A stretch of DNA of 64,000 nt from Begonia masoniana. Taxonomy: Eukaryota; Streptophyta; Magnoliopsida; Cucurbitales; Begoniaceae. Under the pieces are notes generated by a model, which had not been told where the DNA came from, made no database searches, and saw only the letters and a program-made list of their open reading frames with translations. Each line of letters begins with the position of its first letter. Position 1 is the stretch's first letter. The translations under genes and the position numbers were made by a program. The stretch covers positions 11,002,621 to 11,066,620 of the forward strand of contig CM039509.1 in assembly GCA_022432975.1 (NCBI GenBank), given 5' to 3'. Positions 1-8,950 of this stretch are shown one piece after another.

Positions 1-312
1 TTTTCGGAAAAATACCTGATCCTGAGTTAAAGTAGTTAAGATCAGACGGGAGTACCTGAGTAAAAGCGTTGCTCCATAAAGGTATTTTCTTTTATTATTT
101 CTCAATCTAAATTCTAATAATTTTTCTCAATGTAAATTGTTTACATTTTGAAAAATTACATATTTATCAAAAATAATTTCTTTTAGACTAACGATCCAAT
201 TTATGGTTTTTTGATGATTTTAAAATAGTTTTAAAGTCACAGGGTAACGCATGTCACTATTATTATGAATAATAGTGAATTCCGCAATGCGTAGGGACCT
301 CGAAAACCAACA
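1..312 (+). repeat. 3' portion of the copia 5' LTR
   Basis: This AT-rich stretch ends in CCAACA two bases before the primer-binding site, which fixes the LTR 3' boundary at about 312. The upstream part lies outside the window. I found no matching copy of this end in the 3' LTR region (5160-6715), so the 3' LTR is probably truncated or rearranged. Confidence 0.65.
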
Positions 313-314
313 AA

Positions 315-332
315 TGGTATCAGAGACATTGG
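315..332 (+). other. Copia primer-binding site (tRNA-iMet type)
   Basis: TGGTATCAGAG at 315-325 is the standard complement of the 3' end of plant initiator-Met tRNA, used to prime minus-strand synthesis. It lies two bases after the LTR end. Confidence 0.85.
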
Positions 333-1696
333 TTTTATTAGTCTAAAAATATTTTTGATGATACAATTTAATGTAAATTGTGATATGTGTTAGAATTAGA
401 TTTTATGCATTATATATTTATAAATATATATTGTGAATGTATGTTTTGCATGGCATGAAATAGTGATCGAAATTAAGTCGGTTGTTTGGGTTAAGATTTT
501 TTTTTTAAAATTATGCATTTTTATCATATTTGTAATCTTGCGATGGAGATCTGAGACTTCAAGGCCATGGATGGACTTTTCGTCAAAGATTTGATCTATT
601 GACGAAAACAGATGATGTTGTCAAATTGGATATGAATTCACAAATTTGATTTGTGAATTTTTGATGCTGTTCATTTGGATGAGGCGGTCACGAAGACGAC
701 GAAGATTTAGATTCATAGTTTTATATCTATTTTAATTTTGGGCTTGTAATTTTAGAAATACCCAAAGGTCAACCCGGTCACTATTTCATTTATTTTTATG
801 TTGATATAATTTGTTATATTGCCATGCATTCACATGTCATATAGATTATGCATGTTTAGGTTTATTTTAAATTTCTCACATGTCATGCATTTAAACATAT
901 ATTAAATTGAATATTGATTTAATAAAGAGTTTATTAAATAAATTAGTTTTTAATTTGATTAAAACTAATATTAATTCATTTATTGAATGATGTGAGAATG
1001 AAAAATAAAATAATTTTTAATTTGTTAAAAATTTATTTTATTTTAGAAAATTCAAATAATTTGATTATTTGAAATTATTAATTTTATAATATGATTATAA
1101 GATTAATAATTAAGTATTGATAAATTAATATGATTAATTTATTGATACCAAGGAATATTTGATATTCCATAATCACTAATTCAAAATAATGAGTGGGAGC
1201 GGGAAGTTAGGCGTAACATCCCATGGTCTCCACTGTTGGCACAACACCGTGAGATCTAAGTGGGGTTCCGAGATGACTTTGATTTTCATCCTCCCTACGG
1301 AGAGTGTTCACTTAGGTCAATACCAAGGTTGGTCTCCTAGAGATAGGATATATGAAATGTATTTTATAGTTGTCCGACCCTATGGCGGCGACTATAAGTT
1401 AAGTTTCATAAATCCAAAACAGTGGGTCACACTCATGAAAATATAACTAAACATGTTAGTTATATTTTGACCAAAATTTTCGGTAAGTTAATAAATTTCG
1501 AAAATATGAGATATTTTGAGTAAATTTATTAATTGATAATATTTCTACCCTAAGGTGATTTATTATGTTATCGAGGCTATAGTAGCATTTACATATTTTT
1601 GTGATTAACATGGTCATGCATCATACTAGCATGCCATAACATTTTGAATTTTATAGCATAAAATTGATTATAATTTTATTTATTTATTACAGCATC
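333..1696 (+). other. Copia untranslated leader (1.4 kb)
   Basis: This long AT-rich region lies between the PBS and the gag start. It holds a short open frame at 1189-1446 (85 codons, GC-richer than its surroundings) that matches no protein domain I recognise. It may be a conserved non-coding leader block or an upstream ORF. A pyrimidine-rich stretch ending in ATTACAG at 1686-1692, just before the gag ATG, resembles a 3' splice site, but no matching donor was identified. Confidence 0.6.
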
Positions 1697-3505
1697 ATGT
1701 CTCAATTAATGATAAATTTGCTTGCGACTGAAAAGCTTGACGGCGACAATTTTGTTAAGTGGAAAAAGAATTTGAATCTCACTCTTGTGCATGACAACTT
1801 GAAATGTGTACTGATGGAGGAATGTCCTTCTACTCCTGTGACTAATACTCAAAGAGTTGAGAATCTCAAGAAAAAGAACAAATCAAACAAGAAAGGCTCA
1901 GACCCTCTGAAGCCCAAAGGAAAATGTTTCCATTGTGGGATAGATGGTCATCGAAAGAGAAACTGCAAGCAGTATCTCGAGGAACCTAAAAAGAAAAGGA
2001 GTAAATTTGATTTACTAGTTACTGAATCTTGTTTGGTAGAAAGTGATTTATCACCCTGGATAATTGATTCAGGAGCGACTAATCATGTTTGTTGTTCTTT
2101 GCATATGCTAAACTCCTACAGGAGACTAGCTGATGGAGAGTTTACTCTCAGAGTTGGTAACGGAGCAGTAGTTTCAGCTTTAGCAGTGGGAGAAGCCAAA
2201 ATTTATTTCGAGAACAATAAATATTTGTTTTTAGAAAACATTTATTTTATTCCTGGGTTTACTAGAAACCTCATTTCTGTTTCTCGAATAATTGAACAAT
2301 TATATGCTATTTCTTTTAATAATAATGCAGTTATTATTTCTCGAAATGGTTTAAATATTTGTTCAGGCTCAATGGAAAATGGGCTTTATATGATAAGGCC
2401 CATCATAAATTCATCACTGTTGAATACTGAAATGTTCAAAGTTGAATTGCCTAAATCCAAGAAGCAAAAGATTTCTCATACTGATGATACATATCTTTGG
2501 CACCTAAGACTTGGTCATATTAATCTTGATAGAATTAGCAGACTTGTTAAGGATGGTCCTTTAAAAGATCTAACTGTTGGATCTTTACCTGTTTGTGAAT
2601 CATATCTAGAAGGTAAAATGACCAAGAGGTCCTTTATTGGAAAGGGCCAAAGGGCTCAAGAAACACTTGAGCTAATACATTCAGATGTATGTGGCCCAAT
2701 ATCTACACGGGCTAGAGGTGGCTATGAGTACTTTGTGACATTTATAGATGATTACTCAAGATATGGATATACTTACCTGATTCAGCTTAAATCTGAAACT
2801 TTTAGAAAGTTTCAAGATTTTAAAGCTGAAGTTGAGAACCAATTAGGTAAGACAATCAAGTGTCTTCGATCAGATCGAGGTGGTGAGTACCTTGACAGTG
2901 AATTCAAGAATTATCTGTTAGAAAATGGGATAGTATCCCAACTAACAGCACCAGGCACACCTCAGCAAAATGGTGTTGCTGAAAGAAGAAATCGAATATT
3001 GCTTGATATGGTAAGATCCATGATGAGCTATTCTTTTCTTCCAAAATCGTTTTGGGGTTATGCTTTACAAACAGCAACCTACATAGTTAATGTAGTTCCA
3101 TCTAAGTCTATACCTAAAACACCCTTAGATTTGTGGAGTGGTCACAAACCTAGTTTGAGACACTTTCGCATATGGGGTTGTCCAGCACATGTGCTAGTAG
3201 GTAAGACCGGGAAGTTGGAACCAAGAACTGAGGTTTGCATGTTTGTTGGATATCCGGTTGGCACGAGAGGAGGTTTGTTTTATAGTCCTCAAGATAATAA
3301 GGTATTTGTATCGACAAATGCCACATTTCTTGAACATGACTATATAACAAATTACAAACTTCATAGTAAGATTGTCTTAGAAGAGATTCAATTTGACCAG
3401 GTTAGACCGGTTACAACAACAGTTGTTGATCCACAGGTTACAAGAAACACTACTCTTTCTAGTCAACCTATCATTACACTTCGTCGTAGTGATAGGGTAG
3501 TATGA
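1697..3505 (+). pseudogene. Copia gag-protease-integrase part, ended by a premature stop
   Basis: I place the start at the ATG at 1697 (MSQLMINLLATEKLDGDNF) rather than the earlier in-frame ATG at 1664, because the N-terminus then matches copia gag. About 50 codons later (near 1846) the frame jumps into the basic region before the zinc knuckle, so most of the gag core is missing. The knuckle is CFHCGIDGHRKRNC (1925-1966). The aspartic protease motif DSGAT is at 2066-2080. Integrase has the two zinc-site histidines (2501 and 2516), but the CX2C pair reads CESY because codon 2603-2605 is TAT. The catalytic triad is intact with D,D-35-E spacing (codons at 2684, 2873, 2981). TGA at 3503-3505 ends the frame. 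Downstream codons in the same frame continue the polyprotein, so this is a nonsense lesion, plausibly C-to-T. Confidence 0.9.
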
Positions 3506-4152
3506 CTACCATCTCGATATCGACACGATGGTGAAGCACAAGTTGCTATCACCGATGATGGGAAGGATGATCCATTGACATACAGATGTGCAATGGAAGA
3601 CTCTGATAAAGATGCATGGCTTGAAGCTATGAAACTTGAAATGGAATCTATGTATTCCAACTCAGTCTGGGATCTTGTAGATTTACTTGAAGGGGTAAAA
3701 CCCATTGGGTGTAAATGGATCTACAAGAGGAAACTTGGAATAGACGGGAATGTAGAGACATTCAAAGCTAGACTGGTGGCTAAGGGTTATACCCAAAAGG
3801 AAGGGATTAACTATGAAGAAACCTTCTCACCAGTAGCAATGCTTAAGTCTATTCGTATTCTGCTTTCCATAGCTGCTCATTATGATTATGAGATTTGGCA
3901 GATGGACGTCAAGACAGCTTTTTTGAATGACTATCTTGAGGAGACTATCTACATGGAACAGCCAGAGGGTTTCATAGTACATGATGCAAAACAAAAGGTT
4001 TGTAAATTGCATAGGTCTATTTATGGACTCAAGCAAGCATCCAGGTCATGGAATATGAGATTTGATGATGCGATCAAATCTTATGGATTTGTGCAGTGTC
4101 TTGATGAGTCTTGTGTATACAAGCTCTTCAAGAAGAAGCAAGTGGTTTTCTA
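3506..4152 (+). pseudogene. Copia integrase/RT linker and N-terminal reverse transcriptase
   Basis: This continues the polyprotein in the same frame after the stop. The ATG at 3575 is not a native start. Recognisable RT blocks are GCKWIYKRKLG (about 3710), ARLVAKGYTQKEGINYEETF (about 3771-3830), the catalytic-aspartate block QMDVKTAFLND (about 3899-3931) and YGLKQASRSW (about 4022-4051). The frame ends at TAA 4151-4153. The YVDD block follows in another frame a few bases later, so a one-base loss in the T run near 4145-4149 most likely caused the break. RT is therefore split between its two catalytic blocks and cannot be active as encoded. Confidence 0.9.
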
Positions 4153-5145
4153 ATTCTTTATGTCGATGATATTCTACTTATTGGGAATAATGTAGGATTA
4201 TTATCAGACATAAAAGCTTGGTTGGCTAAGCAATTCCAAATGAAAGATTTGGGAGAAGCGAGCTATATTCTTGGGATTCGTCTATTTAGAGATCGCAAGA
4301 ATAAGTTGTTAGCCTTGTCTCAGGCATTATATATTGACAAGATGCTTGTCAGATATTCAATGCAGAACTCCAAGAAAGGTAATTTACCTTCTCGTCAAGG
4401 AGTTACTCTTTCTAAGAAGCAGTGTCCTGACACGCCTCAAAAAGAAGAGGATATGAGACGCTATCCATATGCATCAGCAGTTGGTAGCTTGATGTATGCT
4501 ATGTTATGCACAAGACTTGACATTTGCTATGCAGTAGGGATAGTTAGCCGTTTTCAGTCTAATCCAGGATTAGATCACTGGATAGCAGTCAAGCACATTC
4601 TCAAGTATCTTAGGAGAACGAGAAATTATATGCTTGTATATTCTGGTAGGGATTTGATTCCTACAGGATGTACAGATTCTGATTTTCAATCTGATATAGA
4701 TGATCGAAAGTCGATATCTGGATCAGTATTTACTCTTGGTGGTGGAGCTATTGTTTGGAGAAGTACCAAACAAGAAGGAGTTTCTGACTCGACTATGGAA
4801 GCCGAGTACATAGCTGCTTCAGAAGCAGCTAAAGAAGCTGTTTGGCTCCGCAAGTTCTTTAGTGATCTGGAAGTTGTTCCAGATATAAATAAATCACTCA
4901 CACTTTATTGTGATAATAGTGGTGCAGTGGCGAATTCTAAAGAACCGAGAAGTCACAAAAGATCAAAGCATATAGAAAGAAAATATCATCTGATTAGAGA
5001 AATCGTGCAACGTGGAGACGTCGCCGTTTTGAAGATTCCAACCACTGAGAATCTTGCAGATCCCTTCACCAAGACATTGCCTGCAAAGAGTTTTGATAAA
5101 CATCTTAAAGGACTAGGGATTAGAGACATGTCTCATTTGCTTTAG
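4153..5145 (+). pseudogene. Copia C-terminal RT and RNase H
   Basis: The frame is open from 4111, but homology to RT begins after the frameshift at about 4150. YVDD (4159-4170) is the RT active-site motif. It is followed by the copia connection region, then RNase H with its acidic residues (TDSDF near 4675, TMEAEY near 4794, CDNSG near 4909) and the C-terminal block ADPFTKTLP near 5055-5081. The natural stop is TAG at 5143-5145. No internal stops remain, so the lesions are confined to the upstream two-thirds. The element probably decayed by a few discrete events rather than by uniform erosion. Confidence 0.9.
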
Positions 5146-5159
5146 GGCAAGTGGGAGAT
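5144..5159 (+). other. Copia polypurine tract
   Basis: The purine-rich AGGGCAAGTGGGAGA directly precedes the LTR start TGTTGGGA and is the expected primer for plus-strand synthesis. It overlaps the stop codon of the polyprotein. Confidence 0.8.
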
Positions 5160-6715
5160 TGTTGGGAATAATGTGCCCAACAAGCAAATGTTATGAACAT
5201 TTTTATTGCTGTAATTAATAAATAAATTTTATGATTAATTTTTATGTTTGCATTATTCGATATGCTTTATAAATTCAAAGAAAAATCCTTGATTATTTAT
5301 GCAATTTTAAATTTACATATATGCTGATATATGTGGGATTAAATTTTAAAAGAAATAATCACAATAGTTCATGACTTATATTTGAAGTAAAGGATCTTCA
5401 AATTAATAAAGTCATAAATACAGTTTACTTCGTTGAGAACGTGTAGTCATATCCCGACTATATATGTAGTGACATAAAGTGATTGTATTTTATATAATAT
5501 GATTATATAGGACTGGACCAGATGAAATTATATTGTTCTTATAATATCCGTTGAATGAAGAACAATTAATTTTATCATAATGATGGTCATATATGTATGA
5601 TCTTAATTCATTGTATTTAGTAGACTCCTATTTCATTATAATTATTCTTTGATTTACTCGGTACAGTATTGTATGAGTTGCATTACATAAATCTTGTATT
5701 TTGGGAATAAATTAAATGAGTAGCTGGGAATGCTAACATTGATACAATAAAATCCATAATACAAGATTCTCTTGTTTGTTATTTCAGGGATTGAATAATT
5801 AGCGCGCAAATTCATAAATGTTATGAATTAATTATTCAATCAAGAACTAATGGTAGTCAAGGATAAAGATGTAATATGAGAGGTTAACGGATTTTATACC
5901 TATCTCTATTACGAATCTTAATGGAGGATTAATACATATGTAATGACTATATCAATGGACATTACTTTGAGTAAATATACTCTATAGTTCAAAGAGTGCA
6001 ATTCTAAGTATTTAGTGGAATTACTCTAGAGTTAATAATTGTGTTATTTAATATAAAGAGTTTATATTAATTAACAAATATTATTGGAGCTTAGAACTAT
6101 AGGTCCATCGGTCCCTCTGTTATCTTATATCACTATTTAATTTCCATGTTATAAGAATAATATATAAATGATTAATAAGGATTAATCATTTATAACACTC
6201 AAATGAATATATTGTTATTCAAAATATATAAATAGTTTTTATATTTTGAATTCAAAATAAAATATCTCATTAGATGAGATATTTTTAAGGGATTTGAATT
6301 AGATTTGAAGAATCTCATCAGATGAGATTTGATCTTCAAATTTAAAGTGGTTATGTAACAAACTATCAAATCAGATTTTTGAAATTTGAATAAAAGTAGA
6401 TCTGAAAAATCTGATTACATTAGATTCGATCTACAATTGACTTATAGTTTGTTTACTATTTAAAAGTAGATCTAAAGAATCTCATAAGATGAGATTATCT
6501 TGAAAAGTAGTTTTCATAAATATATTCTAAAAACTGTTTTTAGATTATATGATTAATTGATAAATTGATTTATTAGATAAATCAACTTCTAATCAAATTA
6601 GATTTGATTAGATAAGATTTATTTTTTAAAAAATTACTTTTTATTAAAATAAATCTAAAAATGAATTTTAAAACAGATCTATAAAAATTGTCAAATGTGA
6701 TTTGACAGAAGAATT
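5160..6715 (+). repeat. Copia 3' LTR, 3' boundary uncertain
   Basis: It begins with TGTTGGG and a matching CCCAACA (5160-5182, 9-base loop), typical of copia LTR starts. The region is very AT-rich and has no coding signal. It contains several perfect hairpins: 6163-6194 (14-bp arms), 6242-6259 (18-bp palindrome), 6259-6285 (12-bp arms), 6311-6329 and 6478-6496. The sequence ending the 5' LTR (about 240-312) is not found here, and gypsy coding sequence begins at about 6701-6716. The LTR is therefore truncated or joined to another element. Confidence 0.7.
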
Positions 6716-6892
6716 GATGAGGACCTCAAGACGGATACATTACAAGTGGATGGACCAATAACGAGAGCAAAGGCAAAGCAGATCAAGGAGCAAATGAGCA
6801 ATTTGGTCCGTCAAATCTTACCTAAAGAAGGAAATTGCGTTCAGAAGCAAGAACCAGAGATTGTTCTTTTAATCCAAGCTATTTTGGGATGA
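6701..6892 (+). pseudogene. C-terminal end of a Ty3/gypsy polyprotein
   Basis: A short frame, open from 6701 after a stop at 6698-6700, carries the motif VDGPITRAKAKQIKEQM (about 6749-6799) and ends at TGA 6890-6892. A GPxTRxRAK block followed by a short tail is the usual C-terminus of plant Ty3/gypsy polyproteins, past integrase. Everything upstream is absent, replaced by the copia LTR, so this is a remnant. It belongs with the gypsy LTR that follows. The exact lineage is not determined. Confidence 0.75.
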
Positions 6893-7382
6893 TTTTTATG
6901 TCATTTTCGTTTTATTTATTTAGTTAATTCGATTGTCGTTTTTAGGGTTTAAAAAGTACTTGTCGTATGTCAAGTCATAAGTTGTCATTATTTTAGCAAT
7001 TGTCATTAATTTAATTAAGAGTTACAAGGACAAGATAGTAATTTGTTCTTGAAACCCTAGCATGAAGGGGTGTTTCATGCCTATATATTCATTCCTAGTT
7101 GAATAAAAAAAGGGATTCAGGTTTTATCTAATTGTGAGAGAATTTCTCTTAGTTTCTTGAAGAAACTCCGAACTTATCAAGGTTCTCCTTGTGGCGTTCA
7201 AAATCTGACTTATCAAACGAACAGGCATATTCGTTTGTGGCGTCCTCTTCATTCCAAGGTTCGGATCTGTATAGATTTCGGGTCAAGGATTTCCTCCTAT
7301 TCGAACTTGTAGATTCTGGGTTAGCGACGACGCCAATATTTGATCGTGGGTCACCGTCACATTGTTGGCGTGGTTCGCATCA
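6893..7382 (+). repeat. Ty3/gypsy LTR (left boundary unresolved)
   Basis: This follows the gypsy stop codon and ends in TTCGCATCA immediately before a PBS-like sequence at 7383. The same terminus recurs at 7836-8087 and, as a short piece, at 32255-32311, always ending at CGCATCA, which supports 7382 as the LTR 3' end. TG at 6899 is a candidate 5' end, but no clear polypurine tract precedes it. It contains a TATA-like core at 7082-7088 and a hairpin at 7060-7080 (GCATGAA arms). The open frames here carry no recognisable domain. Confidence 0.65.
7082..7088 (+). promoter_or_regulatory. Putative LTR TATA box
   Basis: TATATAT lies about 300 bases before the LTR end, where plant gypsy LTR promoters usually sit. 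It is a prediction from sequence and position only. Confidence 0.35.
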
Positions 7383-7829
7383 TTTGGTATCAAAGCCACC
7401 ATCTCTGTTCCCCGGTGTCGCTTGAGGTTCGACAGATTGCCGACCGAGGCGGTCGGGTCTCAAGGGGGTGGGGATGATACGTCCCACATCGGAAATGGAG
7501 TGTCTCCTGGCACAGGATATAAGGGCGGGGTCAAACCTCCCCCCTTAAGTGCGCTTTTGGGTGGAGTTAGGGTTCTGTGCCTTTATCATTTGGTATCAGA
7601 GCCACCATCTCTGTTCTCTGGTGTCGCTTGAGGTTCGACAGATTGCCGACCGAGGCGGTCGGGTCTCAAGGGGGTGGGGATGATACGTCCCACATCGGAA
7701 ATGGAGTGTCTCCTGGCACAGGATATAAGGGCAGGGTCAAACCTCCCCCCTTAAGTGCGCTTTTGGGTGGAGTTAGGGTTCTGTGCCTTATCATTTGGTA
7801 TCAAAGCCACCATCTCTGTTCCCCGGTGT
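7383..7829 (+). mobile_element. TRIM-like tandem element, first block
   Basis: Two ~114-bp LTRs (7475-7588 and 7681-7793) begin TGATACGTCCCACATCGG and end TTTATCA or TTATCA, so their termini TGATA/TATCA are inverted repeats. Each LTR is followed by a primer-binding site TTTGGTATCA(A/G)AGCC. The internal region is only 92 bp and ends in a purine-rich AAGGGGGTGGGGA just before the next LTR, as a polypurine tract should. LTR-internal units therefore repeat every ~206 bp. A TATA-like TATAAG is at 7518-7523. Short LTRs, PBS, PPT and no coding capacity define a terminal-repeat retrotransposon in miniature. The first internal region has no LTR of its own to the left; the gypsy LTR end sits there instead. 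Confidence 0.7.
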
Positions 7830-7835
7830 GAGAGA

Positions 7836-8087
7836 ATTGTGAGAGAATTTCTCTTAGTTTCTTGAAGAAACTCCGAACTTATCAAGGTTCTCCTTGTGGC
7901 GTTCAAAATCTGACTTATCAAACGAACAGGCATATTCGTTTGTGGCGTCCTCTTCATTCCAAGGTTCGGATCTGTATAGATTTCGGGTCAAGGATTTCCT
8001 CCTATTCGAACTTGTAGATTCTGGGTTAGCGACGACGCCAATATTTGATCGTGGGTCACCGTCACATTGTTGGCGTGGTTCGCATCA
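7836..8087 (+). repeat. Second copy of the gypsy LTR 3' end
   Basis: This repeats 7131-7382 base for base as far as I can read, offset by 705 bp. It begins inside a truncated TRIM internal region at a short duplicated TGTGAGAGAAT and ends at the same CGCATCA before the PBS. It results from a tandem duplication of the LTR-end plus TRIM unit. Confidence 0.85.
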
Positions 8088-8704
8088 TTTGGTATCAAAG
8101 CCACCATCTCTGTTCCCCGGTGTCGCTTGAGGTTCGACAGATTGCCGACCGAGGCGGTCGGGTCTCAAGGGGGTGGGGATGATACGTCCCACATCGGAAA
8201 TGGAGTGTCTCCTGGCACAGGATATAAGGGCGGGGTCAAACCTCCCCCCTTAAGTGCGCTTTTGGGTGGAGTTAGGGTTCTGTGCCTTTATCATTTGGTA
8301 TCAGAGCCACCATCTCTGTTCTCTGGTGTCGCTTGAGGTTCGACAGATTGCCGACCGAGGCGGTCGGGTCTCAAGGGGGTGGGGATGATACGTCCCACAT
8401 CGGAAATGGAGTGTCTCCTGGCACAGGATATAAGGGCAGGGTCAAACCTCCCCCCTTAAGTGCGCTTTTGGGTGGAGTTAGGGTTCTGTGCCTTATCATT
8501 TGGTATCAAAGCCACCATCTCTGTTCCCCGGTGTCGCTTGAGGTTCGACAGATTGCCGACCGAGGCGGTCGGGTCTCAAGGGGGTGGGGATGATACGTCC
8601 CACATCGGAAATGGAGTGTCTCCTGGCACAGGATATAAGGGCGGGGTCAAACCTCCCCCCTTAAGTGCGCTTTTGGGTGGAGTTAGGGTTCTGTGCCTTT
8701 ATCA
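8088..8704 (+). mobile_element. TRIM-like tandem element, second block
   Basis: This has the same architecture as the first block but three LTRs: 8180-8293, 8386-8498 and 8591-8704. They are separated by 92-bp internal regions (8294-8385, 8499-8590). The last LTR ends in TTTATCA at 8704 and is followed by unrelated sequence, with no PBS after it. The third module shows that the tandem copy number differs between the two duplicates (two versus three LTRs), as unequal recombination would produce. The open frames across it are by-products of its GC-rich sequence. Confidence 0.7.
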
Positions 8705-8950
8705 AGAATGAACCAAAAAGAACGACTTAGAGCGATCTGAAAAACAAATCCCTAGAGAGAAAAGGTGTGACCTTTCCGTATTCGATTTTAGAAAAACGTT
8801 TTCTAAGATCGAAGAGAGACGTCTCATGTGTTGAGAACACGTCTCTCTAGAAATATAAGAGTGTATTGTTCTTGTAAAAGAGACGCCCACACGTCAGGAA
8901 ATTTAAGTGTAAAGATCTTCAAAGAAGACTCGACGGTTTCAAAGTCTTCG
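8705..8950 (+). other. Hairpin-rich spacer between TRIM block and satellite
   Basis: No coding signal. Three consecutive inverted repeats are seen: 8761-8775 (AAAGGT/ACCTTT, 3-base loop), 8781-8813 (15-bp arms with one mismatch that would be a G-U pair in RNA, loop ACG) and 8813-8848 (10-bp arms AGAGAGACGT/ACGTCTCTCT with an inner CTCA/TGAG pair). It could be part of a retroelement 5' leader, since structured RNA is common there. That is inference. Confidence 0.5.

Larger units (their letters stand above)
1..6715 (+). mobile_element. Degenerate Ty1/copia LTR retrotransposon
   Basis: The order of parts is LTR end, PBS, leader, gag, protease, integrase, RT, RNase H, PPT, LTR. Integrase preceding RT is diagnostic of Ty1/copia. 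The 5' LTR is cut by the window edge and the 3' LTR lacks the sequence that ends the 5' LTR, so neither LTR is complete and no target-site duplication can be checked. Coding capacity is lost through a large gag deletion, an in-frame stop at 3503-3505 and a frameshift near 4145-4152. The LTR start with its short inverted repeat, and the RNase H wording (CDNSGAVANSKEPRSHKRSK at about 4912-4971), resemble the Tork/TAR/Angela group. That lineage call is from memory and should be tested by an RT tree. Confidence 0.9.

Noticed and set aside
1189..1446. Possible small gene of 85 codons in the copia leader
   Set aside because: No recognised domain; its position inside the element's leader makes a conserved non-coding block or chance frame more likely. 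Kept only as a note under the leader.
3150..4901. Open frames on the - strand across the copia element
   Set aside because: They are shadows of the polyprotein frames on the + strand.
7475..7588. Cassandra-type TRIM with a 5S RNA promoter
   Set aside because: The LTR shows a TATA-like site but I could not identify the conserved 5S internal promoter boxes.
7189..8711. Several overlapping 78-103 residue frames on the + strand
   Set aside because: They repeat with the LTR/TRIM duplication, overlap each other in different frames and match no domain; they are by-products of non-coding repeats.
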